Below, one piece after another: positions 8,854 through 20,648 of a DNA stretch of 64,000 nt. The notes under the pieces were generated by a model. The model had not been told where the DNA came from, searched no databases, and saw only the letters and a list, made by a program, of their open reading frames with translations. The stretch comes from JACKII01 sp963807085 (lineage in GTDB: Bacteria > Pseudomonadota > Alphaproteobacteria > Bin95). Location: positions 1-64,000 of the forward strand of contig CAWEBB010000011.1 in the NCBI GenBank assembly GCA_963807085.1, read 5' to 3'. A program made the translations under genes and the position numbers. How positions within the stretch are numbered: position 1 is the stretch's first letter; every line of letters starts with the position of its first letter.

Positions 8854-10292
8854 ATACGCAGGAGGTATCGCAAGAACGCGCAGCCCAATGGCAACGCATC
8901 CGCGGCCGGCTACGCGCGGAATTCGGCGACGGTGTATTTCGCAGTTGGTTAATGCCGATGACACTGGCGGACACCAATGACATGTCTGTCACCATCACGG
9001 TGCCGACGCGATTCATTCGCGACCGGGTCAACTCGATCTATGGCAATCGTCTGCGTGCGCTTTGGACCGCGGAGGAAATCAATGAGGTAGACTTGGTCGT
9101 CGCCTCTGATCTGGCCCGTCAGGAAGAATGCCAGGCGGCAGAAGTCACGATTGCCGAAACCATGGACGCAAAGCGCCCGCTCGCCGAAACCGGTGGCGCC
9201 AATCGCGTCGCCGTAGCGCCGGCATGCGAGGACGACGCCATCGGCGCAGAGGATGCCTGGATTTCATCCTTTGGGGCGCCGCTCGACGCCCGGCTCACGT
9301 TCGATAATTTCGTCATCGGGAAACCCAACGAATTTGCGCACGCGGCCTGCCGCAGGGTAGCAGAAGCGACGGAGGTCGCCTTTAACCCCCTATTCCTCTA
9401 TGGCCCCGTCGGCATGGGCAAAACCCACCTGATGCACGCTGTTGCCTGGCATATCCGCCAGCGCGATCCGGCGCGGCGGGTGCTCTATATCTCGGCAGAG
9501 ACCTTCATGTACCAGTTTATCCGGGCCGTGCGCTTCCGCGACCAGGTTGCCTTCAAGGAGCAGTTCCGCTCGGTCGATGTGCTGATGGTCGATGACGTGC
9601 AATTCATCTGCGGAAAGGATTCGACTCAAGAAGAATTCTTCCACACGTTCAACGCCTTGGTCGACAAGAACCGGCAGATTATCGTCAGCGCCGACAAATC
9701 GCCGGCAGATTTGGAAGGGCTGGAAGACCGTATGCGCTCCCGCCTCGGCTGGGGATTAGTCGCCGACCTGCACCCGACCGATTACGAACTGCGTCTCTCC
9801 ATCGTCGAGGCGAAGGCCGAAATGATGGGTTTCGAAATTCCGCGCGCCGTCATGGAGTTTCTCGCCCAACGCATCCCTTCCAACGTGCGCGAGTTGGAGG
9901 GTGCGTTGAACCGCGTGATCGCGCACTCCGAGTTGGTCGGCAGGGAGCTATCCATCGAAACGACGCAGGACCTTCTGCGCGACGTTCTGCGCGCTAACGA
10001 CCGCCGGGTATCGATTGAGGACATTCAGCGGCGCGTGGCCGACCACTACAACATCCGGCTGGCGGACATGTCGTCGCCCCGCCGCGCCCGCGCGGTGGCC
10101 CGCCCCAGGCAAATCGCCATGTATCTGGCGAAACAGATGACCACCCGATCTTTGCCGGAAATCGGCCGGAAGTTCGGTGGACGAGACCACACCACCGTCA
10201 TGCATGCCGTGAAGAAGGTCGAGGAACTGCGGTCCGCAGATCACGTTCTGCAAGAAGACATCGACCGCCTGCGGCGGAGCCTGGAAGGGTAA
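8850..10292 (+). CDS. dnaA: chromosomal replication initiator DnaA
   Basis: 480 residues with all four domains. Domain I is at the N-terminus (WQRIRGRLRAEFGDGVFRSW), followed by a linker of about 60 residues. The AAA+ core has Walker A GPVGMGKT (185-192) and Walker B VLMVDDVQFI. The C-terminal DNA-binding helix-turn-helix has the signature GRDHTTVMHAVKKVEEL. It opens oriC to start replication. The ATG overlaps the rhodanese stop (ATGA) and is preceded by AAGGGA. The linker is enriched in Ala and acidic residues, as in other alphaproteobacteria. Confidence 0.97.
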   Translation: MNTQEVSQERAAQWQRIRGRLRAEFGDGVFRSWLMPMTLADTNDMSVTITVPTRFIRDRVNSIYGNRLRALWTAEEINEVDLVVASDLARQEECQAAEVTIAETMDAKRPLAETGGANRVAVAPACEDDAIGAEDAWISSFGAPLDARLTFDNFVIGKPNEFAHAACRRVAEATEVAFNPLFLYGPVGMGKTHLMHAVAWHIRQRDPARRVLYISAETFMYQFIRAVRFRDQVAFKEQFRSVDVLMVDDVQFICGKDSTQEEFFHTFNALVDKNRQIIVSADKSPADLEGLEDRMRSRLGWGLVADLHPTDYELRLSIVEAKAEMMGFEIPRAVMEFLAQRIPSNVRELEGALNRVIAHSELVGRELSIETTQDLLRDVLRANDRRVSIEDIQRRVADHYNIRLADMSSPRRARAVARPRQIAMYLAKQMTTRSLPEIGRKFGGRDHTTVMHAVKKVEELRSADHVLQEDIDRLRRSLEG

Positions 10293-10429
10293 CCGCCAGA
10301 CCTGCTGTTTTCGGCGGCGTCATCGCGCGATTGTGCGAAAATGCTGCGTGCCACGCGCTGGCGCTCCGCCGAAATCGGGGCTAGAACTCCCGGGACGGAT
10401 TGTATTTCGCTGCGCGGGAGACGCTAACC

Positions 10430-13107
<2,678 letters not shown>

Positions 13108-13151
13108 GGAGCAACACAGCGGCTGTGACTTCCTCTCGTCCGTTGCCAGCG

Positions 13152-13850
13152 GGTCGGCGATGGAACGGCACGAGCTTGAGGGGCTGGCGCGGCGTCGCCA
13201 GACGGAGCAGGGGTCGGCGCGGCGGGCTGATGCAGGATCTGAAGAAGGCGCTAGTGCAGCGCATGCTCGGCGCCGAGCTGCCCAAGCATTTGAGCTACGA
13301 GCACGGCGCGGAGGCGCCGTCGGCCTAGAGCAACCGACGCAATGGCGCGAGCCGCAAGGCAGTGCAAGGTGAGGACGGCGCGTTCGAGATTGCGGTGCCG
13401 CGTGACCGGGACGGCAGCTTTAAGCCGCGTCTGATCGGGAAAGGCCAGACCCGGATCGACGGCCTGGACGACAAGATCATCGCCCTGTACGCCCGCGGCA
13501 TGAGCGGGCCCTGGATGCGGTCTACCCAGTCGTGATCCCTCGATGCCTTGACGATCCGCGACAAGGACAGACGGATCGTGAAGATCAAAGCGGATAACCT
13601 CGCTCTCGGCATCACCGGCGATGGCCAGCGCGAGGTTCGGCTTTTGTATAGCCAAGAATTAGGGCACCAAATTCCGGCTGGCGGTGATCCCCTTCTTCGC
13701 GTTCAGCCCTGAAATCGCTGGACGATTTACGCCACGAATGCCGTGGAAAGCCTGAACCGGGTGATCCGCATGGCGATCAAGACCCGGCGGCTCCTTCCCG
13801 TCGGAAGATGCCGCCGAGAAACTGCTTGATGAGACCTGTCCGCGGATTGA
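13152..13850 (+). mobile_element. IS256-family transposase relic
   Basis: Fragments of a mutator-type transposase appear in order in shifting frames: LMQDLKKALVQRMLGAELPKHLSYEHG near 13228 (shown here in part), IAVPRDRDGSFKPRLIGKGQ near 13390, IDGLDDKIIALYARGMS near 13455, and IYATNAVESLNRVIRMAIKTR near 13730. The last is the signature region before the C-terminus. Stops and frame changes separate the pieces, and the middle with the catalytic acids is mostly missing. No terminal inverted repeats were recognised. Confidence 0.75.
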
Positions 13851-13964
13851 GGATGTTCGGTGAGTTGGAAACTTGCCCGGGTTTTTTCACTGCTGCAGAG
13901 ACGATCGGCGTCAACCAGCATCGTCCCTTGCGTCGATCGGACCGTTTGCGGTCGCAATCAGGCG

Positions 13965-14297
13965 GGGGCGAGGATAGTGAGAGTACGGCGGAGGTTGTAG
14001 GCGGTGGTGACCTGCAGACGGCATTTAACCAGGCCTCGCGATCACATGTGCCGCAGCCCGTAGCTGCGCTTCCAGGTGCCAACACTTTCTCCATGCGTCC
14101 GCGCACCCGATGGATCTTCGCATTCCGGGCCAGGAACCGCGCTTCGGCCTCTCTGTCGCCTTCGCTCCTCCAATAGCCTGTGGCCCTGCCGCCGTCTGCC
14201 CGCCCTTCGCCCGCACGGTGCCGGCCTTGCCGTCGTGTGTGTTGCCGGGTGTCACGGCGACGGTTTCAACCAGGGCATAGTCGGCGTCGAAAGCCAC
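13965..14297 (-). mobile_element. IS5-family transposase relic
   Basis: On the minus strand the C-terminal part of a DDE transposase is visible: ALVETVAVTPGNTHDG near 14290-14220, then RVRGRMEKV and, after a frame change, GTWKRSYGLRHM, a TGA, and RGLVKCRLQVTTAYNLRR. The N-terminal half is absent and at least two frameshifts or stops are present. Its left part meets the AEC transporter fragment near 14297, so this element, or a deletion next to it, probably truncated that gene. Confidence 0.7.
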
Positions 14298-14300
14298 AAT

Positions 14301-14470
14301 TTATGAAACAGCAGCGCCGGCATCAGCACCCAATAGGCAAGCTTGTTGTTCAGGTTCCAGAAATATTCCGCGCTGCCGGAGCAGGTAGCCGAGCACTATG
14401 ACCACGAAGATTGGGGCGATGGCGATAAAGATGGCGAGGATCGCGTTATCGAAGGGGGATTGCGTGCATG
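14301..14470 (-). pseudogene. AEC-family transporter, N-terminal fragment
   Basis: The minus strand encodes AILAIFIAIAPIFVVIVLGY, the first membrane helix of auxin-efflux-carrier-type permeases. After one frame change it continues as EYFWNLNNKLAYWVLMPALLF, which is the second helix region of the same family. The frame then runs straight into the IS5 relic, so about 85% of the gene is gone. It would have been the last gene of the minus-strand operon to its right. A complete AEC gene survives at 19248-20228. Confidence 0.7.
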
Positions 14471-14532
14471 GTGGCCAGACGGTTCGCCCGCCTTTCGCCA
14501 AACCTCCGTAGGCGGAAAAGCCGACCTGCGCG

Positions 14533-16029
14533 CTATACTCCTTCATCCTCCCCGGATGGCACGAACACGGGCACGTTGTAGTCCTGGAGTGTCTGCCAGT
14601 GATGGGCGAGATCGGCGGCGAACAGGCCGCGGGTAATGCCCTCCACCAGTTTGGGCACCGCGGCCTTCATGGCATTGATGGAGCAGCCGCTCGGCCCCAG
14701 GCTCATGGTGGCGCCGATGGTGAAGTCGTGAATGTCGGCGAGCCAGGGTGCCGTACCCGGCACCTTCTCCGTCAATTCGCCATTCTGTCCGAGATAGGCA
14801 TAACGGCCGAGGCGTACGTCGGCTTCCTCCGGCGGCGGGGTGTAGCGGTCAGCCCAGGTGGCGATCTGGTCCGCGAACGGCGCGAGTTCCGAGCGGTGGG
14901 CGAAATCGATGTCGATGCCGGTGCCGGCAATGATGAAGTCTGCCACGAACGGCCCTTTTGCCGTTTCGATCTCCAACCGCTCCTCCTTCACCGCCGCGCC
15001 CGACCAGCCCGCACCGGTGTGAATATGAAAATTGCCATGCCAGCGCATCCGGTCATAGGTGGCCTGGGGTATGCTTTCGCGCAGGCCCAGGATGTACGCC
15101 ATGAAGCGCCAGCGCCACTCGTCCGGCAGATCGCGCAGGTGGCGGATAAATCCCGAAAAGGTCAGCCAGCGATAGGGCTGCACCCGCTGCATCTGCTGCC
15201 GCCGCACGAACAGATGCACCGACTCCGCCCCGGCCTCCAGCGCACAGGCGGCATTGTCGGCGGCCGACGCACCCGCACCCAGCACGGCAACGGTCTTACC
15301 CGCAAGCGCCGCGAAGTCGATCTCGTCCGCCGCATGCGCGCGGTATTCCGCGGGCAGCATCTCGATGAAGCCGGGCATCCACCAGCGGCCGGTGCCATCC
15401 TGGCCCGTCGCCAGCACGATCTTGCGCGCGTAAATGGTTTCCGCACCCCTGGGCGTCGCCAGCGTCGCCTTCAGGCCATAACCGGGCGCGGGCGCGATGC
15501 CCGCCAACACCGTCTCGTTCCGCACCGGCAGGTTCAAGACGCGGCGGCACCACAGCAGGTAGTCGTTCCAGTCGTCCTTGTCGATCAGGTCCAGCGCCTG
15601 CCAGTGGGTCTCGCCATAGACGGCCTGATGCCAGGCGATATAGGTCAGGCTGGGGACGCCGAGGTCGGGCCCGGTATAGTCCTTGGGTGAGCGCAATGTC
15701 GGCATGCGGGCAAAGGTGACCCAGACACCCTCGCGGCCATAGGGGGCCTTGTCGATGACTTGGATGTTCGTGACGCGCTCTCGGATCAACTGGAATGCCA
15801 CGGCGAGCCCGCCCTGCCCGGCACCAGCAATCAGCACGTCCAGCATCGGCTTGCCGTCCGGGCCGCTGCGCGCTGGCATCCAGTCCTGGGCCGGGTGTTG
15901 CGTCAGCCAGAGGTCGCGACGGACCTGTTCTTCCAGCCGGGCGAGCCTTTCGGCGGAGCGCGGCGGGCGGCGGGAGAAGTCTTGCGGCATGGAGGTCATG
16001 GCTCGTGTGGTTTCGGGCGCTTTCGCCAA
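14533..16029 (-). CDS. FAD-dependent NAD(P)H-binding monooxygenase-like protein
   Basis: 498 residues. There are two dinucleotide-binding folds: LDVLIAGAGQGGLAVAFQLI (about 63-82) for FAD and KTVAVLGAGASAADNAACAL for NAD(P). A late DFIIAGTGIDIDF segment closes the FAD site. The layout is that of flavin-containing and N-hydroxylating monooxygenases. The Tyr/Trp-rich segment YTGPDLGVPSLTYIAWHQ may line the substrate site. The substrate is unknown. The gene starts 3 bp after the quinone oxidoreductase stop, so the two are certainly cotranscribed. Confidence 0.8.
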   Translation of the reverse strand: MAKAPETTRAMTSMPQDFSRRPPRSAERLARLEEQVRRDLWLTQHPAQDWMPARSGPDGKPMLDVLIAGAGQGGLAVAFQLIRERVTNIQVIDKAPYGREGVWVTFARMPTLRSPKDYTGPDLGVPSLTYIAWHQAVYGETHWQALDLIDKDDWNDYLLWCRRVLNLPVRNETVLAGIAPAPGYGLKATLATPRGAETIYARKIVLATGQDGTGRWWMPGFIEMLPAEYRAHAADEIDFAALAGKTVAVLGAGASAADNAACALEAGAESVHLFVRRQQMQRVQPYRWLTFSGFIRHLRDLPDEWRWRFMAYILGLRESIPQATYDRMRWHGNFHIHTGAGWSGAAVKEERLEIETAKGPFVADFIIAGTGIDIDFAHRSELAPFADQIATWADRYTPPPEEADVRLGRYAYLGQNGELTEKVPGTAPWLADIHDFTIGATMSLGPSGCSINAMKAAVPKLVEGITRGLFAADLAHHWQTLQDYNVPVFVPSGEDEGV

Positions 16030-16032
16030 TGC

Positions 16033-17007
16033 TCAGACCGTCAGGATCACCGCGCCGGTGGTTTCACGGGCCTCCAGCGCCCGGTGAGCCTTAGCCGCCT
16101 CCGCCAACGGCCAGGACTGGGGCGAATCCACCCGCAACACGCCGCTGGAGAGCGTGTGGAACAGGTCATCCGCCATAAGCAACAAGCGATCACGCTGGCG
16201 CGCGAAGTGGAACAGCATGGGCCGGGTGAGCGTATAGGAGCCCTTGCTCAGCATCGAAACGGGCATCGGCTCGATCGGCCCGGATGATTGACCGAAGTTC
16301 ACAAGATGCCCGCGCTCGGTGAGGCATTCCAGGGAGCCGTAGAAGGTGTCCTTGCCAACGGAATCATAGGCCACCGTGACGCCCTTGCCTTCGGTGATGT
16401 CCTTGACCCGCTCGACGAAATCTTCCGTTTTGTAGTCGATGGCCTCGTCACAGCCAGCGGCTTTTGCCAGTTGCACCTTGGCCGGTCCGCCCGCAGTGCC
16501 GATGACCGTCGCGCCCTGATGCTGCGCCCACTGGCAAAGCAACTGGCCTACCCCGCCGGCCGCGGCATGCACCAGGATCGTGTCGCCGGGGCCGACTTCG
16601 TGCACCTGATGCACCAGCATGGAGGCGGTCAGGCCTTTCAGCAGGATCGCCGCCGCAACCCGGTCGTCCACACTGTCGGGAAGCCGCAGCACCTGGTCCT
16701 CATGTACCAGCCGCTCGCTGGCGTAGGAGCCATAGCTGCCGGTGAAGTACGCCGCCCGCTCGCCAACCAAAATGTTGGTGACCCCCTCGCCAGTGGCGGT
16801 GATCCGCCCCACCCCTTCCAGGCCCGGAATACCGGGCAGTTTCAGGGTCTGATAGAGGCCGGAACGGACATAGCAGTCATGGAAGTTAACACCGATGGCG
16901 GTCTGTCGGATCCGCACCATGCCCGGCGGCGGATCGCCGACGTCGACCTCTTCCAGCCGCAAGACTTCCGGTCCGCCGTGCTCGCGCAGCATAATCGCCT
17001 GTGCCAT
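16033..17007 (-). CDS. NADPH:quinone oxidoreductase, zinc-independent MDR family
   Basis: 324 residues of the Qor type. The N-terminus is MAQAIMLREHGGPEVLRLEEV, followed by the GroES-like fold with GVNFHDCYVRSGLY. The Rossmann segment is VHAAAGGVGQLLCQWA. Zinc-binding cysteines of alcohol dehydrogenases are absent. It would reduce quinones or enones with NADPH in the cytoplasm. It lies within the minus-strand series SDR, CinA-like, Qor-like, FAD oxidoreductase, whose gaps are 3 to 44 bp. Confidence 0.9.
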   Translation of the reverse strand: MAQAIMLREHGGPEVLRLEEVDVGDPPPGMVRIRQTAIGVNFHDCYVRSGLYQTLKLPGIPGLEGVGRITATGEGVTNILVGERAAYFTGSYGSYASERLVHEDQVLRLPDSVDDRVAAAILLKGLTASMLVHQVHEVGPGDTILVHAAAGGVGQLLCQWAQHQGATVIGTAGGPAKVQLAKAAGCDEAIDYKTEDFVERVKDITEGKGVTVAYDSVGKDTFYGSLECLTERGHLVNFGQSSGPIEPMPVSMLSKGSYTLTRPMLFHFARQRDRLLLMADDLFHTLSSGVLRVDSPQSWPLAEAAKAHRALEARETTGAVILTV

Positions 17008-17051
17008 TGGAATCGTCCTTCATTGCCGGATCGAAAAATCTGTAGCGGCGC

Positions 17052-18302
17052 TCATGCCTGCTTGGCGCGCTCGAAATCCATGCCTTCGTCCGTGGGTTTG
17101 CCTGTCAAATGGCGGCGGATCAGGTCCAGCGTCATCTCGACGGCGCCATTGCGCACCCGGTCCGCATTGCCCACCAGCGCACAGTTGCGGGTGATAACCT
17201 GCAATTCCGTGGCCAGGGATATGGTGAAGGGGGGCTGGGCCGCTTCTTCCGTGGCATCGATCACCACGGCCAGCCCATGTGTCGTGCCGGCCTGCTCCCG
17301 CACCGTGGCGGCGGCGTTGGCGGCCAGCGCCTCGGTCGCGCTCGACAGGTCGAGGGCATACATCAGGTCGACGGGCCGGGCGCAGACGGCGCTGCGGCGG
17401 AAGATGCCGCGGCCCGCATCCGCCCGCGCCAGCCGCGCGCCGACGCCGCCGAACGTGCAGGCCTCCGCCACCGCGATGCTACCACCCCGCCGCGCCAATT
17501 CCTCCACAATCGTGCCTTCCAGCGTTGCATTATCTTCACACACGATGAAGTGGCCGACGCGCTTGCGTACCTCGTCCGCCACCGGCTTTACGATGGCTTC
17601 GGCCTCGGCCAGCGTCGGCGCTTCCACGATCAGCTTGGTCTCCAATTCCGGATAGTGGGCCTGAAAGCCCATTTTGACCGCACCCGGCGGGGCCAGGCTT
17701 TCGACCCCTTGCAGCATGTTATCCACCCGGCTCTCGCCGAGGCCAAAGGAGTGAAACCGCTTCAGATAGACCACACTGTTCTTGCCGGACATCGCGCGCA
17801 GGCGGGGGATAAGCTGGTCCTCAAGCATGCGATAAAGTTCGGGCGGCACGCCGGGTGTGAAGAAAAAGCGGCCCCTGCCGATGGTGATGGCGAAGCCGCA
17901 GGCGGTACCAACGGGATTGTCGATGAATTCCGCGCCCGCGGGAAGCATGGCCTGCTTGCGGTTATTGGGCGGCATCACCCGGCCGCGCTCGGAATAAAAC
18001 CGCTCGATGCGGGCGAGCCAATCCTCGTGCAGCACCAGATCCACGCCGGCGGCCTCCGCCGCAATCGTCGTGGAAAGGTCGTCCTGGGTGGGGCCCAGGC
18101 CGCCATTGACGATCACCGCATCCGCCCGGTCTCCCGCCAGCGTGAAGGCGCGGATCAACTCGTCGGGGTCGTCGCCGACCGTGGTCTCCCACGCGACAGG
18201 CAGGCCGGTTTCAAGCAAGCGGCTGGCGATATGGGCGAAGTTGGTGTTTTTGGTTTTGCCACTGAGGATCTCGTCCCCGGTACAGATAATCTCGATGCGC
18301 AT
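17052..18302 (-). CDS. CinA-like protein with a degenerate C-terminal domain
   Basis: 416 residues. The N-terminal MoaB/Mog-like domain is well kept: IEIICTGDEILSGKTKNTN, then VNGGLGPTQDDLS and FFFTPGVPPEL. The C-terminal half corresponds to the CinA/PncC nicotinamide-nucleotide amidase domain. Its active-site motif, normally AESCTGG, reads AEACTFGG, and the later TGIAGPGG motif cannot be found. Amidase activity is therefore doubtful. It may act only through the N-terminal pyrophosphatase-like domain. It is in the same operon as the SDR upstream (23-bp gap). Confidence 0.8.
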   Translation of the reverse strand: MRIEIICTGDEILSGKTKNTNFAHIASRLLETGLPVAWETTVGDDPDELIRAFTLAGDRADAVIVNGGLGPTQDDLSTTIAAEAAGVDLVLHEDWLARIERFYSERGRVMPPNNRKQAMLPAGAEFIDNPVGTACGFAITIGRGRFFFTPGVPPELYRMLEDQLIPRLRAMSGKNSVVYLKRFHSFGLGESRVDNMLQGVESLAPPGAVKMGFQAHYPELETKLIVEAPTLAEAEAIVKPVADEVRKRVGHFIVCEDNATLEGTIVEELARRGGSIAVAEACTFGGVGARLARADAGRGIFRRSAVCARPVDLMYALDLSSATEALAANAAATVREQAGTTHGLAVVIDATEEAAQPPFTISLATELQVITRNCALVGNADRVRNGAVEMTLDLIRRHLTGKPTDEGMDFERAKQA

Positions 18303-18325
18303 TAGTGGGATCTCTTCAAGCGTTT

Positions 18326-19102
18326 CTATGAAAGTGTTTCCGGTGGAGTTATCCAGTTATGGAGCGCGATGCCGCCATCAATGTTGAGCACCTCACCGGT
18401 GATATAGGCGCTGCGCTCCTCGGAAAGCAGCGTCAGCACGCCCTGGGCGATATCTTCCGGCGTGCCGGGCCGGCCGAGCGGCACCATCCGGTTGATCGCC
18501 GGCATGGAAGAAGCGTCGAAGCCGCCGCCCGGAATCGCCCCGGGTGCGACGCCGTTCACGCGGATGCCGTACCGGCCCAGCGCCTTTGCCAACTCCTTCA
18601 CCAGCATCTCCTGTGCGGCCTTGGCGGCGCTGTAATGGGGCAGGTTGCGCGGGCTGTAGCGGTGCAGGGAAGTAATGAACACGATACCGCCCCGCCGCTG
18701 TGCCGCCACCATGTCACGCGCCAACTCGCGGGCGAGGAAGAAGCCGGAGCGGACATTGGTGTTGGTCATCCCGTCCCAGGTTTCCTCCGTAACGGTGAAG
18801 ATCGTGTCGCTCTCCAGCCGTTTCGGCGAGGCGCAGTGCACGAAATAGTCCACCGTATCGAACCGGTCGCGGATAGCGGCAAGCAGCGGTTTCCAACCGT
18901 TTTTCTGCGCCAGATCGGCGGCGAGGCCGGTGACATCGGCGCCAGCGCCTTTCAACTCTGCCACGACCGGATCCAGGTCGGCGGGGGCCAGGCCGCAGGC
19001 GACGACCCGCACGCCCTCTTTCGCCAGCAGCCGCGCCGTGCCAAGGCCGATGCCGTTGGTCGCACCGGTAACCACTGCAATCTTGCCGGGAAATTCGGTC
19101 AT
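18326..19102 (-). CDS. short-chain dehydrogenase/reductase
   Basis: I start it at ATG 19102 (MTEFPGKIAVVTGATNGIG), giving 258 residues. An upstream frame adds 37 non-homologous residues. The cofactor loop is TGATNGIGLG. The catalytic set is visible as Ser in FITSLHRYS and the YxxxK motif in YSAAKAAQEML. The end reads ITGEVLNIDGGIALHN, the usual C-terminus of FabG-like SDRs. It is likely the first gene of the minus-strand oxidoreductase operon. The substrate is unknown. Confidence 0.9.
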   Translation of the reverse strand: MTEFPGKIAVVTGATNGIGLGTARLLAKEGVRVVACGLAPADLDPVVAELKGAGADVTGLAADLAQKNGWKPLLAAIRDRFDTVDYFVHCASPKRLESDTIFTVTEETWDGMTNTNVRSGFFLARELARDMVAAQRRGGIVFITSLHRYSPRNLPHYSAAKAAQEMLVKELAKALGRYGIRVNGVAPGAIPGGGFDASSMPAINRMVPLGRPGTPEDIAQGVLTLLSEERSAYITGEVLNIDGGIALHNWITPPETLS

Positions 19103-19247
19103 TATGTTGGACTCTGGTTGCGGAAACCGTCCCTTCTTATGCCTGAAGCGCCGGACGAAGGCTAGCAACGCAGCAAACTGCCGGCAGTTGACGCCGCTGC
19201 GCCGCCAGTCCAATCCGTAGTCTCCTATCTATCAGCCACAGAGCCGC

Positions 19248-20228
19248 ATGGCCGAAATCCTCGCCGCCATCGTTCCGCTGTTTGCCGTCGTCTTTCTGGG
19301 CTTTGCCGCCGGGAAGCGCCTGTCGGTATTCGATGCGATCGGCGCGCACAAGCTGAATGCGCTGGTGTTCTATTTCGCAATTCCCGCCCTCGCCTTCCGC
19401 ACGGTCAGCGGTGCTGCGCTGGAGGGCGGGCTGGAGCCCCGGCTGTTGGTGGCCTATGCTGGGGCAGAGGCCAGCGTCTTTGCGTTCGCCGCACTGACCG
19501 GCTGGCTGGTCTGGCGGCGCAGCACGGCGGGCTGCGTGGTCATGGGGCTGGGCGCGAGTTTTTCCAATGGCTTCTATATGGCGCTACCCATCGTCTTTGC
19601 CCTGTTCGGCGAGGCGGGCGTGGTGCAGCTTTTGTTGGTGCTGGCCTTCGACACCATGGTTCTGCTGCCGTTCGCCATGGTCTTGCTGGACATAGCCAAG
19701 GCACGGGACATCGAAAGCGGTCGGCGTGGCGGCCAGACCCGGGGCATGGCCGCCGTCTTGCGCACGGCCTTCGGCAATGTCGTTCGCAACCCGGTAGTGC
19801 TGGCGACGCTCGCCGGAGTCGCCTTCGGGGCGGCGGGCGTGCCGGTGCCGGCGATCGCGGACAAGACCGTGGCGCTGGTCGGCCAGGCGGCATTGCCGTG
19901 TGCGCTATTCGCCATCGGCTGCGATCTGGCGCACCGGGGTATTGCCAACGAGCCGGGCGCCGTCGGCACCGTCGCCTTGGGCAAGCTGGTGCTGCATCCG
20001 TTGCTGGTGCTGGCAATCGGTACGGGCATCGGCCTGCCGGCCCTGCCGCTGGCGGTCGCCACCGTCGCGGCCAGCATGCCGGTCGGCACCACGGTCTTTA
20101 TCGCCGCCAGCCAGTACGGGGCGGCGGTCGAAACGGCGACGACCAGCATCATGGTCACCACCTTAATTGCGGTCGCAACCATTTCCTGCATACTTTATGC
20201 TCTGCAACTGATGGCGCTGATGCCGTAG
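19248..20228 (+). CDS. AEC (auxin efflux carrier) family transporter
   Basis: 326 residues and about ten hydrophobic segments, starting MAEILAAIVPLFAVVFLGF. The pattern KLNALVFYFAIPALAFRTV matches the second helix region of AEC carriers. The protein has two five-helix halves, with the second starting near residue 180 (VVRNPVVLATLAGVAFG). It should export an organic anion or small metabolite across the inner membrane. It is divergent from the SDR operon and 13 bp upstream of the SCP2-like gene, suggesting cotranscription with the VOC gene. Confidence 0.88.
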   Translation: MAEILAAIVPLFAVVFLGFAAGKRLSVFDAIGAHKLNALVFYFAIPALAFRTVSGAALEGGLEPRLLVAYAGAEASVFAFAALTGWLVWRRSTAGCVVMGLGASFSNGFYMALPIVFALFGEAGVVQLLLVLAFDTMVLLPFAMVLLDIAKARDIESGRRGGQTRGMAAVLRTAFGNVVRNPVVLATLAGVAFGAAGVPVPAIADKTVALVGQAALPCALFAIGCDLAHRGIANEPGAVGTVALGKLVLHPLLVLAIGTGIGLPALPLAVATVAASMPVGTTVFIAASQYGAAVETATTSIMVTTLIAVATISCILYALQLMALMP

Positions 20229-20241
20229 GAGCGATACGCTT

Positions 20242-20622
20242 ATGTCCTCGGCCACCGAAGTCTTCCGCGCGATTCCCGGCCTGGTGCGCGCCGACGCGGC
20301 GTTATTGCACCGGCTGTGCCACTTCACCGGCCAGCTTTCGGTGACGGCCGGCGATGCACGCTGGTTTCTGCCCTTCACCGCCGGCAGGCCCGGCGATGCG
20401 GTCGCTGCCGGTACGGTGCTGCAATCGGCAGCGGTCAGCTTCAATGCCGCGCCCGAGGTCTGGCTCTCGCACTGGCAACCGGTGCCGCCGGCGCCGGACC
20501 ACGATCTGTTCGGCCTCGTCAAATCACGCAAGATGCGCATCGACGGGGACATGACGGTCTATATGCAGCAATTGCAGAACATCAAAGACGTGCTGGCCAC
20601 GCCGCGCGCCCTGTTTGCCTGA
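20242..20622 (+). CDS. small SCP2-like (sterol-carrier) domain protein
   Basis: 126 residues. The end, DLFGLVKSRKMRIDGDMTVYMQ followed by LQNIKDVLA (quoted in part), resembles the C-terminal half of SCP2 domains, where an aliphatic-binding helix follows the G-rich turn. The rest is not strongly recognisable. TAGGAGCG upstream gives a good ribosome-binding site. Its neighbours are an AEC carrier and a VOC protein. SCP2-like partners are often seen near enzymes acting on hydrophobic compounds. The assignment is tentative. Confidence 0.55.
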   Translation: MSSATEVFRAIPGLVRADAALLHRLCHFTGQLSVTAGDARWFLPFTAGRPGDAVAAGTVLQSAAVSFNAAPEVWLSHWQPVPPAPDHDLFGLVKSRKMRIDGDMTVYMQQLQNIKDVLATPRALFA

Positions 20623-20648
20623 CCTTTTTGCCTGAAAGGAGCCTGCCG

